NCBI GenBank assembly: GCA_031270525.1
Contig: JAISXN010000025.1
Location: 1 to 7,546, forward strand
Length of the DNA stretch: 7,546 bases
Origin: Candidatus Symbiothrix sp.
GTDB lineage: Bacteria > Bacteroidota > Bacteroidia > Bacteroidales > Azobacteroidaceae
Reading direction: 5' to 3'
Positions 5,670 to 7,546 of the stretch are shown piece by piece; within the stretch, counting starts at the first letter, position 1; each line of letters starts with the position of its first letter. The notes below the pieces were generated by a model. It was given only the letters and a program-made list of their open reading frames with translations, was not told the DNA's origin and did no database searches. Both the position numbers and the translations under genes were made by a program.

Positions 5670-6923
5670 CTATTCCTCCCTGATTGCCTCTATTGCCTTG
5701 ACTTGTAAAGCCCGTTTCGCCGGAAGCGAACCTGCAATCAAACCGAAAGTCAACAGTATAATCACCGAAGCGATGGCCGCTCCGAAAGATATCATCGGAT
5801 CGGATAGATACACGTCTTCCGCCTCTTGCAACCAATAGGTATCCGCCAGACTCAGGCACAATACGCCGAAACACAATCCCAACAAGCCCGAAATAGACGT
5901 TAAGACCAAACCTTCCCAAATAATTTGTCCCATAATCGTTCTTGGTTTAGCGCCCAAAGCCCTGCGGATACCAATTTCTTTGGTACGTTCTTTAATCGTC
6001 ACCGTTAAAATATTGCTAACACCCACAATACCGGCAACTAAAGTCCCCGAACCGACAATCCAAATCACAATTGAAATTCCCAGAAACAGGTATTTGAACA
6101 TGTTGAATTGATCCTGCAAATTGAATCCCCAGGTGGCCTGTTTGTCGTCGGGCGAAACATGATTGTTGGCCTTTAAGATGGCTTGCATTTTTTCTTCCAC
6201 CGCTTTGACCGATACATCGGATAAAGTGCTTGCCGCCAACATGTGGACAACATCTCCTTGGTTACTAACTTGTTGCATGGTCGTAAACGGAATGACAACC
6301 GATTCTTCCGACCTGCCTCCGATGGAGACGCTGGAAACGCCCGACGATACGCCGACAACCAGATAATAAACGCCGTTCACCCGAATATATTGGCCCAAAG
6401 GATTACCGCGGGTCGGAAACAATTCTTCATACACGGTTGTTCCGATAACACAAACTTTCCGCGCCTGGACAATGTCGATTTCATTGATAAAACGTCCGTA
6501 TTCCATCCGTTGTTGTTCAATTTCAATGTAATTGGAGTGCAATCCCCTTACATTGTATGAACCCGAATTATCTTTAAAAACCACATTATTGGTAGATCTC
6601 CGTCCAAACAACATCGGCGAAAGACATTCGATTTCGGGAACCGATTGCCGGAGAATATCCAAATCCCGATTATGAATATTCCACCGCCGCCCTTTTTGGA
6701 AACCCTTGTAAGGCAAACTCGTCGTGGAAGAACCCATAAAACAGGAATTAGTTGCAAAACCATCAATACCTTTCAACATGCCCCTTTCCAGTCCACGTCC
6801 GGCGCCCATCATGACAACCAGCATGAAAATACCCCAAAATACTCCGAAACCCGTCAGGAAACTCCTGACCTTATTCCGGGTAATCGTCTGCCAAATCTCT
6901 TGAAACCTATCTAAATCAAACAT
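5670..6923 (-). CDS. ABC transporter permease, MacB/FtsX type
   Basis: The 417-residue protein is an inner membrane subunit of a MacB-type ABC exporter and has no ATPase domain of its own. Topology as seen: a cytoplasmic amphipathic start (FDLDRFQEIWQTITRNKVRS), a first membrane helix at about 22-42 (FLTGFGVFWGIFMLVVMMGAG), a large periplasmic domain at about 45-275 (MacB_PCD type), a second helix at about 280-305, the conserved cytoplasmic coupling motif KERTKEIGIRRALGAKP at about 312-328, a third helix near 335-360 and a fourth near 382-405, ending KAIEAIREE. This is the standard four-helix FtsX layout and the length is normal. ATG 6923 is the only good start ahead of the first helix. Its neighbours are a second permease upstream and the adaptor downstream, so the two permeases may pair as a heterodimer; homodimers and separate duties are also possible. 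Confidence 0.93.
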   Translation of the reverse strand: MFDLDRFQEIWQTITRNKVRSFLTGFGVFWGIFMLVVMMGAGRGLERGMLKGIDGFATNSCFMGSSTTSLPYKGFQKGRRWNIHNRDLDILRQSVPEIECLSPMLFGRRSTNNVVFKDNSGSYNVRGLHSNYIEIEQQRMEYGRFINEIDIVQARKVCVIGTTVYEELFPTRGNPLGQYIRVNGVYYLVVGVSSGVSSVSIGGRSEESVVIPFTTMQQVSNQGDVVHMLAASTLSDVSVKAVEEKMQAILKANNHVSPDDKQATWGFNLQDQFNMFKYLFLGISIVIWIVGSGTLVAGIVGVSNILTVTIKERTKEIGIRRALGAKPRTIMGQIIWEGLVLTSISGLLGLCFGVLCLSLADTYWLQEAEDVYLSDPMISFGAAIASVIILLTFGLIAGSLPAKRALQVKAIEAIREE

Positions 6924-6935
6924 AATTAATTATAA

Positions 6936-7015
6936 TTGAGAATTGAGAGTTGAGAATTAAGAATGACGATGATAATGACAAATTGAGTTTTTAATTCTCA
7001 ATTCTCAACTCTCAA
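6936..7015. repeat. 25-bp inverted repeat built from heptamers, between the two permease genes
   Basis: Arms 6936-6960 and 6991-7015 match at 23 of 25 positions when one is reverse complemented, and one of the two mismatches becomes a G-T pair in RNA. The loop is 30 bases. Each arm consists of 7-base units such as TTGAGAA and TTGAGAG. The repeat fills most of the 107-base gap. As RNA it would form a long hairpin inside the operon transcript; it lacks a clear T run, so it looks like a processing, stability or attenuation element and not a terminator. Confidence 0.8.
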
Positions 7016-7030
7016 CTCTCAATTCTGAAC

Positions 7031-7546
7031 TTATTCTTCTCGCATTGCGATTACCGGCGAAATCCGCGAGGCTTTCCATGCCGGATAAGCCCCCGCTAAA
7101 ACGCCGGACACAATTAAAACCAACATCGCTCCAACAGCTACATTAACTTCAATCGTCGGATTTTGAAATACATTCGACACTTCCTGAGCTTCGGGAGGCA
7201 TGTTCAGCAAAATGGAATTAACCAGTTCGCCGGTGCCTACGCCCAAAAACATGCCGATATAACCGAAAACGGAAGTCATCAACACCGATTCCATCAAAAT
7301 ACTTCCCATGATAGACGAAGGTTTAGCGCCGATAGCTTTCCGGATACCAAACTCCCGCGTCCGCTCCCTGACAGTTATCAACATGATATTGCTGATGCTG
7401 ATAACACCTGCAATCAAAGTTCCGACGCCTATCACCCAAATAAAAGCCGAAATACCGTTGAAAATGCCCTGCGTCTGCAAATAATTTTCCAACATACTCC
7501 ATACGCCGACCGCACGCTGGTCTTCCACATCAAAAACATGCAATGC
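7031..7546 (-). CDS. ABC transporter permease, MacB/FtsX type, C-terminal part (cut by window edge)
   Basis: The 171 visible residues are the C-terminal membrane half of a second FtsX-type permease, related to but distinct from its neighbour. It shows a membrane helix at about 28-55 (FNGISAFIWVIGVGTLIAGVISISNI), the coupling motif RERTREFGIRKAIGAKP at about 60-76, a helix at about 82-108, a periplasmic stretch with PPEAQEV, and a last helix at about 134-158 ending PAWKASRISPVIAMREE before TAA 7031-7033. The frame stays open to the right edge, so a TTG at 7543 is not the real start. The first helix and the periplasmic domain lie outside. It is upstream of the other permease on the same strand, and an ATPase gene is expected further upstream. 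Confidence 0.92.
   Translation of the reverse strand, partial: ALHVFDVEDQRAVGVWSMLENYLQTQGIFNGISAFIWVIGVGTLIAGVISISNIMLITVRERTREFGIRKAIGAKPSSIMGSILMESVLMTSVFGYIGMFLGVGTGELVNSILLNMPPEAQEVSNVFQNPTIEVNVAVGAMLVLIVSGVLAGAYPAWKASRISPVIAMREE

Noticed and set aside
5617..5919. 100-codon minus-strand ORF overlapping the permease and adaptor starts
   Set aside because: It is an out-of-frame shadow of the permease C-terminus with odd composition.

Overview
The window looks like a Bacteroidales (Bacteroidetes) chromosome. The evidence is AT-leaning DNA, the Bacteroidetes-type promoter box TAnnTTTG (seen upstream of tRNA-Asp and upstream of the integrase), a tyrosine recombinase that closely resembles IntDOT of Bacteroides conjugative transposons, and a HlyD/TolC/two-permease export operon of a kind common in this order. 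Genus cannot be set from what I can see.

Layout from left to right. (1) Positions 1-321 hold the C-terminal third or so of an IS110-family transposase on the + strand, cut by the left edge. (2) Positions 322-901 have no convincing gene but are rich in structure: a pair of imperfect direct repeats, two perfect hairpins, a leftward-facing terminator, a possible 51-codon ORF, a GC-rich block of nested inverted repeats, and a strong terminator for the minus-strand genes to its right. (3) Positions 902-2552 hold a two-gene minus-strand recombination module: an IntDOT-like integrase followed by a small RhuM-like protein. (4) Positions 2553-2946 are a long leader and control region with seven copies of CTGTAACG (or its core) and a promoter -7 box, probably integrase binding sites at one end of an integrated element. 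(5) Positions 2947-3140 hold an intact tRNA-Asp(GTC) with its own promoter and a textbook terminator. (6) From 3159 to the right edge is a minus-strand export operon, transcribed in the order FtsX/MacB-type permease (cut by the right edge), second permease, HlyD-family adaptor, TolC-family outer membrane protein.

How they work together. The four export genes together would form a MacAB-TolC-like tripartite ABC exporter. The ATPase subunit is not in the window and is expected just off the right edge, upstream in the operon. The left half is a mobile-DNA region next to a tRNA gene; the tRNA and everything to its right look like core chromosome, so an element boundary probably lies between about 2892 and 3019. 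The other end of that element is not visible.

I do not see a clearly new system. The parts most worth checking are the repeat-rich integrase leader, the unexplained structured DNA at 322-850 beside the IS110 transposase, and the heptamer-built repeats in two gaps of the export operon.
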